Part shown: in pieces, positions 23,801-35,124 of the stretch
Position numbering within the stretch: the stretch's first letter is position 1
How the letters are laid out: each line of letters starts with the position of its first letter
Assembly: GCA_003313425.1 (NCBI GenBank)
Contig: NHZP01000010.1
Location: 558,001 to 622,000, forward strand
Direction of reading: 5' to 3'
Length of the DNA stretch: 64,000 bases
Origin: Pseudopyrenochaeta lycopersici
Taxonomy: Eukaryota; Ascomycota; Dothideomycetes; Pleosporales; Pseudopyrenochaetaceae
Made by a program: the position numbers and the translations under genes
The notes under the pieces: generated by a model
What the model saw: only the letters and a program-made list of their open reading frames with translations
What the model was told of the DNA's origin: nothing
Databases searched by the model: none

Positions 23801-25088
23801 GCAAGCTGATTCGACGCCTCGTTCCGAGCAAAAGGAACTCGATCATGTGTGAAGATTTAGCGGCACTATCAATACGTGAGGCTGCGATGGCGTATGTTAG
23901 TCAAGTTGAGATTAGCATTGTGAGGCGAGAAGGATTGAAAGTGGAGTCAATCCCTGCAAGGCAAAGGAAAGTATGATGCCACCATTGCACAGCTATACTA
24001 GATTCTGCGTAAGCACCGTCATTAAAGTCTCCAGCTGTGCGGTTTGCGAGTAAGGAATGCAGTGAAGCGATGAAGTTTATCTATAGTACTAACTGGATTC
24101 TATACTACACTTGCTGCCCGACCTCCCTGCCCAATCAATTGCCGTTCGTATATGCTGTAGGCCAAGGCTTGCCGAAGAACCCCGACCGTTGATGATGACT
24201 GTCGCTCATGCTCTCGGGCCTTGGGTTCGAACAGAAGATTGCTCGTTGCCGCCCAATTCCGGGGTATGCAGTCTAGCCTTGATCGACATTCCCAGCTCTT
24301 GCGATGCGTTGTCCACCTTCACCGAAACTTGGTCCTGAACAGGGACAGACCGTGAACATCCGCATGCACCCCAGTTCAGAACCCCCCCGGACAATTCACC
24401 CAACTCATCACCCCCTTCATTATCGTATAACCCTTGGGAAATTTACCAACGCCTGCGCTGGTTTATTGTCCCAGCATTACTGATATCGATCGCAAAAGCA
24501 ATCATTGTTCCAATGCCCAGACATGCCCTGATATTCTAATCATCGTGTCGTCCATGTAGAGCCATGCATGTCCATTGCCATGAAACCGTAATACTTCCCA
24601 TCATCCAACCCAAACGCGCTCATGATCCAAAGTGGAGAGGAAGCCGAGAGACGACTGTGCAAAAAAATTGCTCTAAGGCGACCCACAACAGCTGTGCTCG
24701 AAAGAAATAGAAAAAAAAACAGCACGAAAGCATACTAAAATCAACGCACAAAAATAGAAAATGCAAGTTGCCGTCCGGCTGCACAACCGATGCCTGTCAC
24801 CGTCTATAACAAAGGAAAGAAAACCCAACTCAATGAAACCCGGCGTATTCGATAAATGTACAGAAGAAGAAACAGAGAGTATTATTTGCGAATACGGTGC
24901 CGTACGAAATCGCTTCGATTCGCGCCTCGATAGGCTGAAAGTATGAGGTAGGTAGAGGCGCAACTGGGCATGAAATAAAAGCAAGCCTCTTGTACGGGCG
25001 GGGTCAATGCGCTACGAGATGGCGTTCGAAGGTGGCGCTGTGTTACGCCACGGTGAAGATCATCGTCATCGAAACGCAGGAAAGGCGA
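20803..25088. other. Gene-poor block of about 4.3 kb
   Basis: No frame or spliced set of frames gave a recognisable protein. Many 60-125 aa ORFs overlap on both strands without motifs (for example 21073-21450 and 22991-23371). Possible contents are untranslated RNAs or decayed sequence. I saw no terminal repeats, tRNA or rRNA. Confidence 0.4.
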
Positions 25089-26372
25089 TTACCGCCTGCG
25101 TGCTGTCGACGCAGGTCGCTGTGCGGATGAGCCGGCTCCAACTTCTTCAAGAAGGTCGAGACAGGAAGTCAACACTATGTAATAAGTTAGATGACTGCTA
25201 GAAATTGTGAAAGGCGAAGGGCACTGACTCGCGACTATTTCTTCTTCCCAAACACCCATCTGGTAGTCAACCAGGCCGTGCTTCTCCATGTTGTCGCAAT
25301 TCTTGACAAGCTGGGTGCCCATCTTCTCGAGGAAGTCGTAATCGATCAGAGTTTTTGGTGGCTGGGGTCGCTGGCCAGTGGTGACCATCTCCTGAGTCAT
25401 TGCCTTCTGCCTCTGCAGCGTTGCGAGCCAGCAAGTGTTGAATTCTTCCCACAGCTTCAGTCGTTGGGTGTAATGGGTCTCGTCGTCGCGCACTAGGCCT
25501 GTAGTCAATTCAGCTGCTCGTCCATGTCTGCGTCCACGAGGGGACTCACCTAGGGTTTCAGCCCAGTGCAGCAACCAGTCGGACAGTCTGTACAGCTGAG
25601 CGCCGGCTTCGCTCAGGCGGCTGTCACGCACGTGCTCAAAGGTCTTCTTCAGCTCCGTCTGGTAGTTGTTGTAAAAGTCGTCGTACTCGTTGCCGCTAGC
25701 CTGCGGCTCGCTGTAGGCCTGGGAATAGCCCGCTTGGGACGTCGCCTGGTGTGGGTCAGTCATTCCGGCGGCGGAGTAGGCGGGCGCAAGCGCTTCTCGG
25801 CCGACCTGGGCTTGGGCGGCGGTATATCCTAGAGAGGGGTACTGGGAAGGAACGTTCTGGGAGGCAATGGCAGAGGCCGGCGCGCTCGTGGGCCCACTCT
25901 CATAGTATTGCGTTTGTGCAACGCCAAAGCCGGTGCTCAGGACCTGTATGGCCGAGTCCCTGTTTTGCTGGTACTGTTCCACAGGCTCATACTGCGACGA
26001 CCCTGGCGCTGAGCCTTGCGCCCCGGGCACGCTGTACATGACGCTCTGCCCGTACGGCGAGTACTGCTGTGACGCTCGCTGCGGTTGCTGTTGCTGCTCG
26101 GCGCCGTAGTCTTGCGTGCCATAGGCCACGCTCGAGGACTGGATCGACGAACCAAACTGTGCACCTTCCCCGTAAGCGTAACCGTAACCCTGAGAGCTGG
26201 CGCGACTTCCTGAAGAGGGAACAGAGGTGGGCGGGGCAGGTGCAGTCAAGGGCGGCTGCCTGTAGCGATCGGATGCGCTTACCACGGGGTAGGAGGCCTG
26301 CGGTGGAAGGAGCGTGCCTTGCTGGCTCGCGTAACCTGAGGGATTCTGCCGTGGCCGACGGTCATTGTCCAT
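25089..26372 (-). CDS. Gln/Tyr/Ser-rich protein with a conserved-looking helical C-terminal domain
   Basis: Three exons: 25550-26372, 25229-25498 and 25089-25174, for 392 aa. The N-terminal half (residues 1-215) is low-complexity, rich in Gln, Ser, Tyr, Gly and Pro and probably disordered. From about residue 225 a helical domain begins (EYDDFYNNYQTELKKTFEHVRDSRL) and runs through ETHYTQRLKLWEEFNTCWLATLQRQKAM to the C-terminus. Introns of 51 and 54 bp are called from GTGAGT and GTCAGT donors; the second has a CTAAC branch site. Both are multiples of three without stops, so an unspliced reading of 493 codons also exists. The ATG at 26372 is taken as the start because upstream codons look like leader sequence. 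I do not recognise the family. Confidence 0.7.
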   Translation of the reverse strand: MDNDRRPRQNPSGYASQQGTLLPPQASYPVVSASDRYRQPPLTAPAPPTSVPSSGSRASSQGYGYAYGEGAQFGSSIQSSSVAYGTQDYGAEQQQQPQRASQQYSPYGQSVMYSVPGAQGSAPGSSQYEPVEQYQQNRDSAIQVLSTGFGVAQTQYYESGPTSAPASAIASQNVPSQYPSLGYTAAQAQVGREALAPAYSAAGMTDPHQATSQAGYSQAYSEPQASGNEYDDFYNNYQTELKKTFEHVRDSRLSEAGAQLYRLSDWLLHWAETLGESPRGRRHGRAAELTTGLVRDDETHYTQRLKLWEEFNTCWLATLQRQKAMTQEMVTTGQRPQPPKTLIDYDFLEKMGTQLVKNCDNMEKHGLVDYQMGVWEEEIVASQCPSPFTISSSHLTYYIVLTSCLDLLEEVGAGSSAQRPASTARRR

Positions 26373-29300
26373 CCCACCAAGGCGGCCTTTGAGCTGCAGA
26401 CCGAAGGGCGATTCGAGTGCCCGATACCCCAAGGGCGAGACTGGCGGCGTTGCGTAGTTGGCCAGCTTGCAGGCTTGGGGGGAGGTAGTGGTGAGTCGGC
26501 GCAAGAGTGGAAGGGCGAAGGGCGTGGATGGAGTGAAGCGGCCTGGACGTCGGCAGTAAGAGTAGCGCAATTGGGTTCGGGGACGGAGAGTCGACGAGAT
26601 GTGGGTGGAGCAATGGTAGGTGAGTGACGTCCAAATGGGAGGATGGAATGCTCAAAGCTCCAGACGGATTTGATATAACCACCGTTCTGGCGCGTCGACA
26701 ACTCCGCCAATAGGCCCAATGCTGCAGAAAAAGTAGCCTGCGCAAAAGCCTCGCTGACGCGCCCGCCTTCCCAAGGGTACCCTCGCTTTGCTGCGACGAG
26801 GATGTCTGGCAATGCGTGCACTAGAAAACCCGGAATTACCCCTCCCGATGCGGAAATGTTGGAGCAAACGCGTGTATGTGTTCGAATCAGCTAGACACGT
26901 AGCCACTAGCTGACAGGAAATCGTCCAGCCCAAGCAAGCGTGGGGAACCTGGTGGGCGATGAGCGCCGTGGTGAGGCGACACTTGCGCGTGAGATGTTTG
27001 AAGGGTAGTCCTTGCAACCGAATCCGTTTTCCAACGAGTCGGACGACGAGGAGGGCAGACTAAGAGATCGTCTCAAACAGCTTAACGTCTGCGTTCCGGT
27101 AGCCTAACGGCCCAAACGTACGCTGGCGTTCTTCACGATACAGTTTCTTGATGCGCACTGGGCGAGAGGAAGTATATGCAGGAGTGAAGTGAAGCGTTCG
27201 GTCCGAGACCAGACAAGAAGTGCGACAGATGCTCAATTTGTAAGACCACGCACCGGGCCCACAAGGAAAAAAAGACAGAAAGGCCTGTATGAAATGGAGA
27301 GAATTAGTAGTGCCCGTGCGAGCTTTCACGGGCAAGCAGCGTCGCGACGACAAGCGGCAGTGCTCGAGGTCGGTTCGCGGCTGCCCAGGGCTGGCGTCCA
27401 GAAGAGGGCCTAGGGCGACGGCGTAGTGGGGGGATGGGCTGAAGCACTGGGGTAGCTGTGCGGTGACGATGAAGGACGGCAGCGGGATGTGAATGTGCAG
27501 ATGAGCTACATTGGGAGCGCACCAGGCAATGTGGAAAGCAAAAAGGAACTCGCCAACGCGCCGCGCCGGCGAACAGTCTGTAAATACCTGAGCTGGGATG
27601 TCAGGCTAGAGAAGACAGGCCGTGCTGGGTACCTGAGGAGTGGGTGTGGCTGCAAGCCGGGCGGACGACGACTGACGAGTGAGAGCATCGCTAGGATCTG
27701 GATGACAGCGTGCCTTGCGAAGTCTCCGATTTCCGATATAGTCAAGGCGGGGCTAAACATACCCTGTCCGCCATGGTTACAGATCGGCCTGGTGGATCTG
27801 CAGGCGGCTGGGCAGCCATCCTGCAGGGCATCATCGCATCTGCTGTGGTTATCCCTCAGGAGCCATCCGCCAGAACCCAATGCCAACAGCAAGCCAGCAC
27901 TGCCTCGGCCGACAACTCAGTCGCGCTCGTCTTTACCTTGGGGACAACCACATGGTCGACTCCGCCCCGCGCGGCTCCACAGCGGCCAAATGTCGCCATG
28001 CCGCTGGGCCACGAACACCTCCTCTCACCCAGCTGGGCTTGGCGAGTAGACATATTGCGCCACAGAGCAAGTGTCCACCGCGCGCCCAAAGGGCTGAAGT
28101 GACAAAGGGGGCCAAATGCTCATGAAAAGAATATCCACCAACGGCAGCTTCCCGGACTCGTCTCGAACATGTTTCATGCAGCCAGTCGTTCGGTTGTCGG
28201 AGTGCGGCTGATTCGTTTCTATGCTGCCAAATCATCAAACACCTGTCGAACCTTCCAAGCATCATCGTACGGTCTTCTCTGCGCGGACGCACAAGCCCCG
28301 ACCAAGGCCTGTGTATTCGATGGCCTGGTGGCAGAGCTCAGGGGTGCAATTTGCTCGAGTTCGGAATCGACACTCGATCAGGACTCATCTCTGCTGCAGG
28401 ATCCCGCCGGCTGACAGGGGTCGCTCGCAGACGGCCGATCGCCCTCACTCCACTTCCACAGCCTCACTCGTCGATCCTGTAAATATAGGAAACTTTCTTT
28501 GCTCGGCCTCCCGGAGTGACGCAATGGTGATTTCTCTCAACTCGCAACCTCTGGATTCTTTGTCAAAGGACACTGTTTCCATCCAATCGCATACGCTGCG
28601 TGGCAGCTTTAGCGAGATCTCGGAGCCTCCTGCCGACACATCTCACTGGCTCCTGCCCGAAAAGCGCCGTCATCCTTTCAACACCAAAGCTTGCACGCCC
28701 AGGCTCATCTGCAACATCTAAATTAGGTATCAGGACGCCTCTGAATGACACCAACAACAGCAAGTGGAACGATTGCTTGGAATCACGGACCTCCGTCACC
28801 TTGCGATTCTCACTCACGTGGCCGCACTAGGGTCTCAGTCAAATTGCAACCTTCTGGAAGGTTGACCGGCAGGGCACCGCATGGGCTCTGCTGAACAGTC
28901 GTCCGCCAAATGAAACCAACTTCGTCCGAACTGCACGCTTTAGTACCGTCATAAACGAGAGGATGCGTCATTTTTCGATCCAAATGGCGATCGTTAAGCG
29001 GCCCTGGCTCCCGCTTCACGCTCCACCATTACGCATTGCGAAATGACAAAAGGCTCGTGTCGAACGAGCTTCGAGAAGGTTTCATTTCGTTCGAGAAACA
29101 GTGACTCGTACCATGGAAGCCATTGTCGAGAAGGTTTCTGGTACCGGTTTGCTATGCCGAGCGTTCAGTGCAACGTGGACAGGGAGCAACGTGCCAACTG
29201 CCAGAAGACCAGCTTTCCTCACGAAGCTCAGCCCAAACGGCGGCCTTCCTTCTTTCGAAGACAATGCAATCATGAGCCTGCAATCTTGATCGTCAAAATT

Positions 29301-30323
29301 TAGCCGTTAAGGCTACTTCCGTGAGACACGCCGGCAGCACTTGCCGCCATTAGAATGCGCGTCGAAGCGGGACGTTAGCTCTGACCACAATGCAGAAGTA
29401 CCAAGGCACAAAACGATTGGCTTGCCTCGGAAACGACCCAATTGGAGACGGTGCAACCGAGTCAGGACGGTCGACACCTCCCTATGTAACCATCTACCAT
29501 GCCTGGTTTTCTCGCCTGCAGCTTTTTCTCGATTTTAACCATCGGTGTAAAGGCCACTGCGCAAATGAAGCGAAGTTCGATCAGATTGATTGCGGATACA
29601 GATCTTCTTGATAGGACAAAATACATTCTTCGGCATATCGACACAGGGATTAAAGCGAGTCCGAATCCTGGCGCAGCTGCCTCAACTCAAAATCGACCTC
29701 AGCGGCATGGCCAAGTGCGGTCACGCGAACGCAGTACGGGGAAACGATATCATGCGGTAAAGATTTTGACCTCAAATGTTGCAAGGCTCATGTTGTCCTC
29801 ACGGGCCTTTCCCCACGTGTTGGCACACCAAGATTCAAGAACCGTACAAAGGTCCGCCAAGGATCAAAGGCCGTGACTAGTTGTTCTGCGTCTTGCATGA
29901 AATTGCCCTACTGCCCTGTCAAATATGACACCGGGCCGAGGCGTGGAAGCAAGGTGACGGCGGCTAACAAAGTTCAACTGCGTTTGAAAACTCCAGTTGC
30001 GATCCGACTTTTTGGGTACTGCCACGAGTAATCACCAGAAACAGATGTGTGGGTGTGTTTCTGCACGGTTCTCTGCCCACGAGGCCTTCATGATCCGGGA
30101 TAAGCCTGACTCCAAGAAATATGGAACGCGGATACGCTACCTGTTACACGGAGAGCAATCTCAGTATGGTGTCTACACCAGTCCAAGTTCGGCCGAATAC
30201 AACATGCAGAAGAGTTACGTTATGTTGGCAAGCTTGCTCCGATTCGATAATTCTTACATTCGACTATGCTAACAGGCAAAGCGACGAACCACATACAGAT
30301 ACAATGTACAAGGAGGTGAGACC
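26373..30323. other. Gene-poor block of about 4 kb
   Basis: The first few hundred bases are the promoter of the Gln/Tyr-rich gene. The rest has many overlapping motif-free ORFs on both strands (27489-28102, 28221-28721, 29499-29876). No mobile-element ends, tRNA or conserved protein seen. Confidence 0.4.
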
Positions 30324-31504
30324 TCAACGCTTGACCCAGGTTGGCATTTTGCGCGCCTTTACGTGGCCAGCCTTCTTTCTTTCCACCTTTCTGGGATCGC
30401 GGGTCACGCATCCAGCTATGAGGCAGTTAGTGCTTCGGTTCGATTTATGCATGGATTGTTTGGGATCGTCAGGGGGTTTGTTCAAAACAGGTGTGAAGCG
30501 TACACGTGGGGACATGTCGGAATGAGGAATCCACGCCGAGAATATAAACAGGACCATCATCAGGAGGCACTGACATCGGAGGAAAGAAAAAGTGTGGAAA
30601 TTGACTTACCTCTTCGTATCGCAGGCTTCAATGCCGGTTCATGCACCAGCAATGACTTTGCGATTGCTAGCGTTAAGGCCTCCGCCTGACCGGTCAGGCC
30701 GCCGCCTTGCACTAGAGCGAACACATTGTACTTGTCCAGCCGCTGCGTAGCCTTCAGTGCCCAGACGGCGCTCTCTCGGTGATGCAGGCGTCCAAAGAAC
30801 TGCGAGAGGGACTTGCCATTGATCAGCACCTCGCCTTCTCCCTCGACCAGCCAAGCAACTGCCGACGACGTCTTTCTTCGTCCAACACCCTTGGCTCGTC
30901 CAAGCTCGTCGATCACGCCGGGCTTCGGCTTGATGTCGCCGGGCTGGTTCGCTTTCTTGTATCGCACCATGGCCTGCACGACTTCCTCAGGAATCAGATA
31001 TGGGTGGATACAATTCAGTCTTCGTAGTATGTGCAGCATCTTGTGGTAGCGCTGCGTCTTGACGGGCTCATTGGTCATGATGCGGTATTGTTCGATAGTT
31101 TTCCATGCCACCTTTGGTGCTTCCGCGTTCGGTATGACGGGCAGTGTAGCGACCTTGCGGAGGAGGGCAGAGAGGGAGAGGAAGTCGTCGGTAAAGGTGG
31201 GCTTTGCGCTGAAGTAGGATGGTGATGCAGGCACGACCCGCAGTGTTCGCAAGCTGTTCTTGCCGCCCTTTTTACCTCCATGTTGCTTGTCAAAGTCGAT
31301 TGGTGGTGCCGCTGTGAACTTCTCTTGTACCCCCTCTTCTGCAACTTCTGTGAATCGTGTGGCCGTCGTCGAGATGCATCGTGACTTGGGGGTTGGGAAG
31401 CTTCTATGAGCCCTTCGTACCGTCCGCTCGCAATGGGGCCGTGACCAGGTTGCCAGGGTATCGACAGCCTTTGGCAGGCGCCGTGAGAGCTCTCTGCTCA
31501 TCAT
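30324..31504 (-). CDS. MRPS9: Mitochondrial small-subunit ribosomal protein uS9m
   Basis: Two exons: 30610-31504 and 30324-30415, with a 194-bp intron, giving 328 aa. The N-terminal 50 residues are basic and Ser/Arg-rich, as in a mitochondrial targeting sequence. The uS9 core starts near [18 protein letters not shown] and runs through [28 protein letters not shown]. The second exon supplies the signature basic tail ([21 protein letters not shown]...), whose end threads into the decoding centre in bacterial S9. The protein acts in the mitoribosome small subunit. It shares a roughly 240-bp divergent promoter with the eEF1B-gamma gene. Confidence 0.95.
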
Positions 31505-31744
31505 TGCGCCTTCAATCGATTAACTGATGCACAGCGACGGCGCTGTGGTTGCCTGCGAGCAGTTGATGATGCGCCCTACAAGCAGAGCCAGAAAAAGTTG
31601 CCAAGCCGGCGAAACTAAATTGCGCTGGCACAGATTCTTCGAGAGGCTAAGAACCCCCACTTCAACCCAAACAGCCTTTTTTCTCTTCAACAACACCCGC
31701 TTCCACACTGATTGTGCTGCTCAACCACGGTTACCATCGCAGTC

Positions 31745-33277
31745 ATGTCTTTCGGAAAGCTCTACAGCTATGCGGTACGTGTCCCTACGCCATGCATTTC
31801 ATCTTCCACAGCCATCTGAGCTAACAGCACGCCGTCAGGGTAATCCGCGTACCACGTCTCTTCTAGCAGTTGCTAAGGAGAATGGCCTCGACATTGAATT
31901 CGTCGACACCGAACCTGCCAAGGGTGTATCGGCTGAGTACCTGAAGATCAACAAGCTCGGCAAGGTCCCTACTTTTGAGGGCGCCGATGGCTTCGTGCTC
32001 TCCGAGTGCATCGCCATCGCTGTCTACCGTAAGTCCCGCGCGTATTCTTTATTGGTGCAAGTAACATGATGTGGAATGTTTATCATTCAGTTATCCCTGT
32101 CTGAAAACTATTGTTGAGAACTATATACTCTGATTTGCGTTTGCGGCACTCCTCCAATTTGAACAGACTTTGGCGGTGACTCAGACTGCTGACTTATCGC
32201 AGTGGCCTCGCAAAATGAGAAGACAAGCCTGCTCGGCAAGACCAAGCAGGACTACGCCACCATCCTGCGATGGATGTCCTTCGCCAACACTGAGGTCCTC
32301 ACCCCTCTCGGTGGCTGGTTCCGCCCCATCCTCGGCCGTGACCCCTACAACAAGAAGAACGTTGAGGACTCACAAAAGGCTGCTCTTAAGGCTGTCCACG
32401 TCCTTGAGGAGCATCTTCTTACCCACACCTACCTCGTCGCCGAGCGCCTAACTCTTGCCGACATCTTCGCCACCAGCATCATCGCTCGTGGCTTCCAGTA
32501 CTTCTTCGACAAGACATGGCGCGACGCCAACCCCAACGTCACCCGTTGGTACGAGACCGTCTACAACCAGCCCAACTACACTGCTGTTGCTGGCAAGCTC
32601 GAATTCATCACCGAGGCGTTGAAGAATGTTGCACCGAAGAAGGAGGGTGGCGAGAAGAAGAAGGAGCCCAAGGCTGCACCCAAGCCCAAGGCTGCTGAGC
32701 CTGCGGAGGAAGAGGAGGAGGCTGCGCCGGCCCCCAAGCCCAAGCACCCGCTTGAGGCCCTTCCCCGCGCTACATTCGTCCTAGACGACTGGAAGCGCAA
32801 GTACTCAAACGAGGAGACCCGTGAGGTTGCGCTCCCTTGGTTCTGGGAGAATGTCAATTTTGAAGAGTACTCCATCTACAAGGTCGACTACAAGTACAAC
32901 GATGAGTTGACCCTCACCTTCATGACTGCCAATTTGATTGGTACGTACAGCCGGTTACAATCTTGGAACAATTTTGCTAATTTGTCTTAGGTGGTTTCTT
33001 CGCCCGTCTCGAGGCTAGCCGCAAGTATCTTTTCGGTGCCGTCTCTGTATACGGCCAGGCAAACGACTCCATCGTCCAGGGAGCTTTCCTCGTCCGCGGC
33101 CAGGAGGCGCTCCCTGCTTTCGATGTCGCCCCCGACTACGAGAGCTACGAGTTCACCAAGCTCGACCCTAGCAAGCCCGAGGATAAGGAGTTTGTCAACG
33201 ACCAGTGGGCATGGGATAAGCCGGTCACTGTGAATGGCAAGTCGTACGAGTGGGCCGACGGTAAGGTTTTCAAGTAA
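31745..33277 (+). CDS. Translation elongation factor 1B, gamma subunit
   Basis: Four exons: 31745-31774, 31839-32028, 32203-32940 and 32991-33277; introns are 64, 174 and 50 bp and the product is 414 aa. Residues 1-80 are a glutathione-transferase-like N-terminal domain (GNPRTTSLLAVAKENGL). Residues about 90-205 are its C-terminal half. A Lys/Glu/Pro/Ala-rich linker runs to about 260, and the conserved EF1G domain fills the rest (FMTANLIGGFF, RKYLFGAVSVYG, ending GKVFK). It anchors the nucleotide-exchange complex that recharges eEF1A in the cytosol. The first exon is only ten codons, a common arrangement in fungal orthologues. Confidence 0.96.
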
Positions 33278-35124
33278 ATACTTTCTTCTTGACAGGAGAG
33301 GGTATTCGTTTTTGATAATGACGCGGATGACTTACGACCTGGCATGGGCATGGGAATGAGAGATGGGGTACAAGGAATCTGGGATCATGGATGGGAATTG
33401 GGCAGCGACTGGTAGATCATCAATACTGCCACGGCCCACATACAGAGGTCAAAAATACTGCACAAGATGTTCATGCCGCTCAATTTGTGGAACTTGTTGG
33501 GTGCTTTAGCATGCTCGCGCAGGCAAGTGCTGCCCTGCAAATCGATAAACCTTATAACATTGAGATGCACTTATGTCATGCACACTAGAGATGTCCTCCA
33601 AAATGTCGCAGTCTAATAAACGTGCCCACATGTGCACCCATAAGGCTGGCTCTGCCCAGAGAGTGCAATCTCTTACTTGTTCAGAAATAGGAACCGACAG
33701 TTTGAAACTTCGATTGGGCCGCCGCAAGAGAGCTTTTTAGAAAACTCTGCACTTCAGTTGCAGTACCAGAACGCCGCACGATGCTTTAGCCGATTCACTA
33801 CAATTACTTGGAGGCTATGAAGAGTCAAAGCTTGCAGCCACATGTACAACACTGGTACGGAACTATGATGGTCAACGCTTTTGCCCAAGGACTAGAGATA
33901 AGCACACGCCCTTCCTCGTGTAATCTGCATATCACGAGCCCTTTCATTCAAAGGGCGCCCCAGCCCTCACCTTTCATTATAGCGACACGAAGAACCCCTT
34001 CTGTTAGGCTTCACGTCCACAACACTCACATATAGTGAGAACTTTGGTATTATGTCCCTAAATAATGCATTTAGATGCAGATAGATCAGCATGCAGTCCC
34101 ACCCTCGAGCTTGTATGGAAGCCTATTGCGCACATGCACATCGTCGAAAAAGCCGACAGACATCAAAAGCGCGTGTATTATCTTGCCCTATGAAATACAG
34201 TCGACCCCAGATCTAGGCTTGAGGGTGGCGGGGCAAAGGCAACCTGTGGCTTGATGATCTTGAGGCTGATTGGATAGGCTATGTTCGTTGGACAAGGAAG
34301 GGGCAGCCGCTAGTCAACCGCCGGAGAGGCTGGAGCTTGGAAGCTGGGGAAGAAAGAAGGCCGCATGTGCCCAGGGCATCTTCCAACGTCAAGTCCTCGA
34401 GCCTAAGCATCATTACACCCTTCATTGCTGCTGCCTGCGCTATCGAGACCCCCGATTGAGGTTTGTGAAGGGACTTGCGCGGTGTCTTTCGGCGGTTTTG
34501 ACGCTTTGGGCCCGCTTTCAGGCAAGGCGTCGATCCCAGCACGATCCGAGAGCGTTGCACTGGTCGCTGTCGCATGAGCTGGCGGCGACTTGGAAGCCTA
34601 GCCACAGCATCCTAGAGCCTCAAAAGGTCCATTTGAGAGAAGAGCTGGTAATCTGAACTGAAGCCTGGGGTCAGGCATACGTTTATCGTTGGAGCTGAAC
34701 CGGGCATTCGGGTGCCCTCGTCAGCCCTTGGTGGATCGAGCGTCTACGCTGTGCAACAGCAACCTTTGGATTTGCGCAACTGCGAGCTGGGGTACCGGTA
34801 TCCGGCTTGTGCAATCGCCCTGGGAAACTTTTGCGACTTCAAATACGAGAGAGAGTGCCTCTTGATTGTTCATTTAGCTGCACAACGCACCACGGCTTCA
34901 GAAGGAACCGAAACCACGCAACTTCGAAGCATTCGACAGGATTTTCTTCTGTATCACCACCACGTTTCCCGTGTTACATTGCGCGAACTTGCAAGACTAA
35001 AGAAGCGTGTCTCAGCCCGTGTACCGCGTCCTCGGGATTGAACTACTGCTTTTGTACGAGATTCATGAGCAGACTGAAACATTACGAACGATCAAGAGAG
35101 GGAGGTCCGAAAGTGACTGCGGGC
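33278..35124. other. Intergenic stretch of about 1.8 kb, no gene seen
   Basis: 3' flank of eEF1B-gamma and promoter of the phosphodiesterase gene. The ORFs at 33391-35041 lack motifs. Confidence 0.45.

Noticed and set aside
24205..24245. GGTTCGAA motif resembling a tRNA B box.
   Set aside because: The flanking stem does not pair and no A box is present at the right distance.
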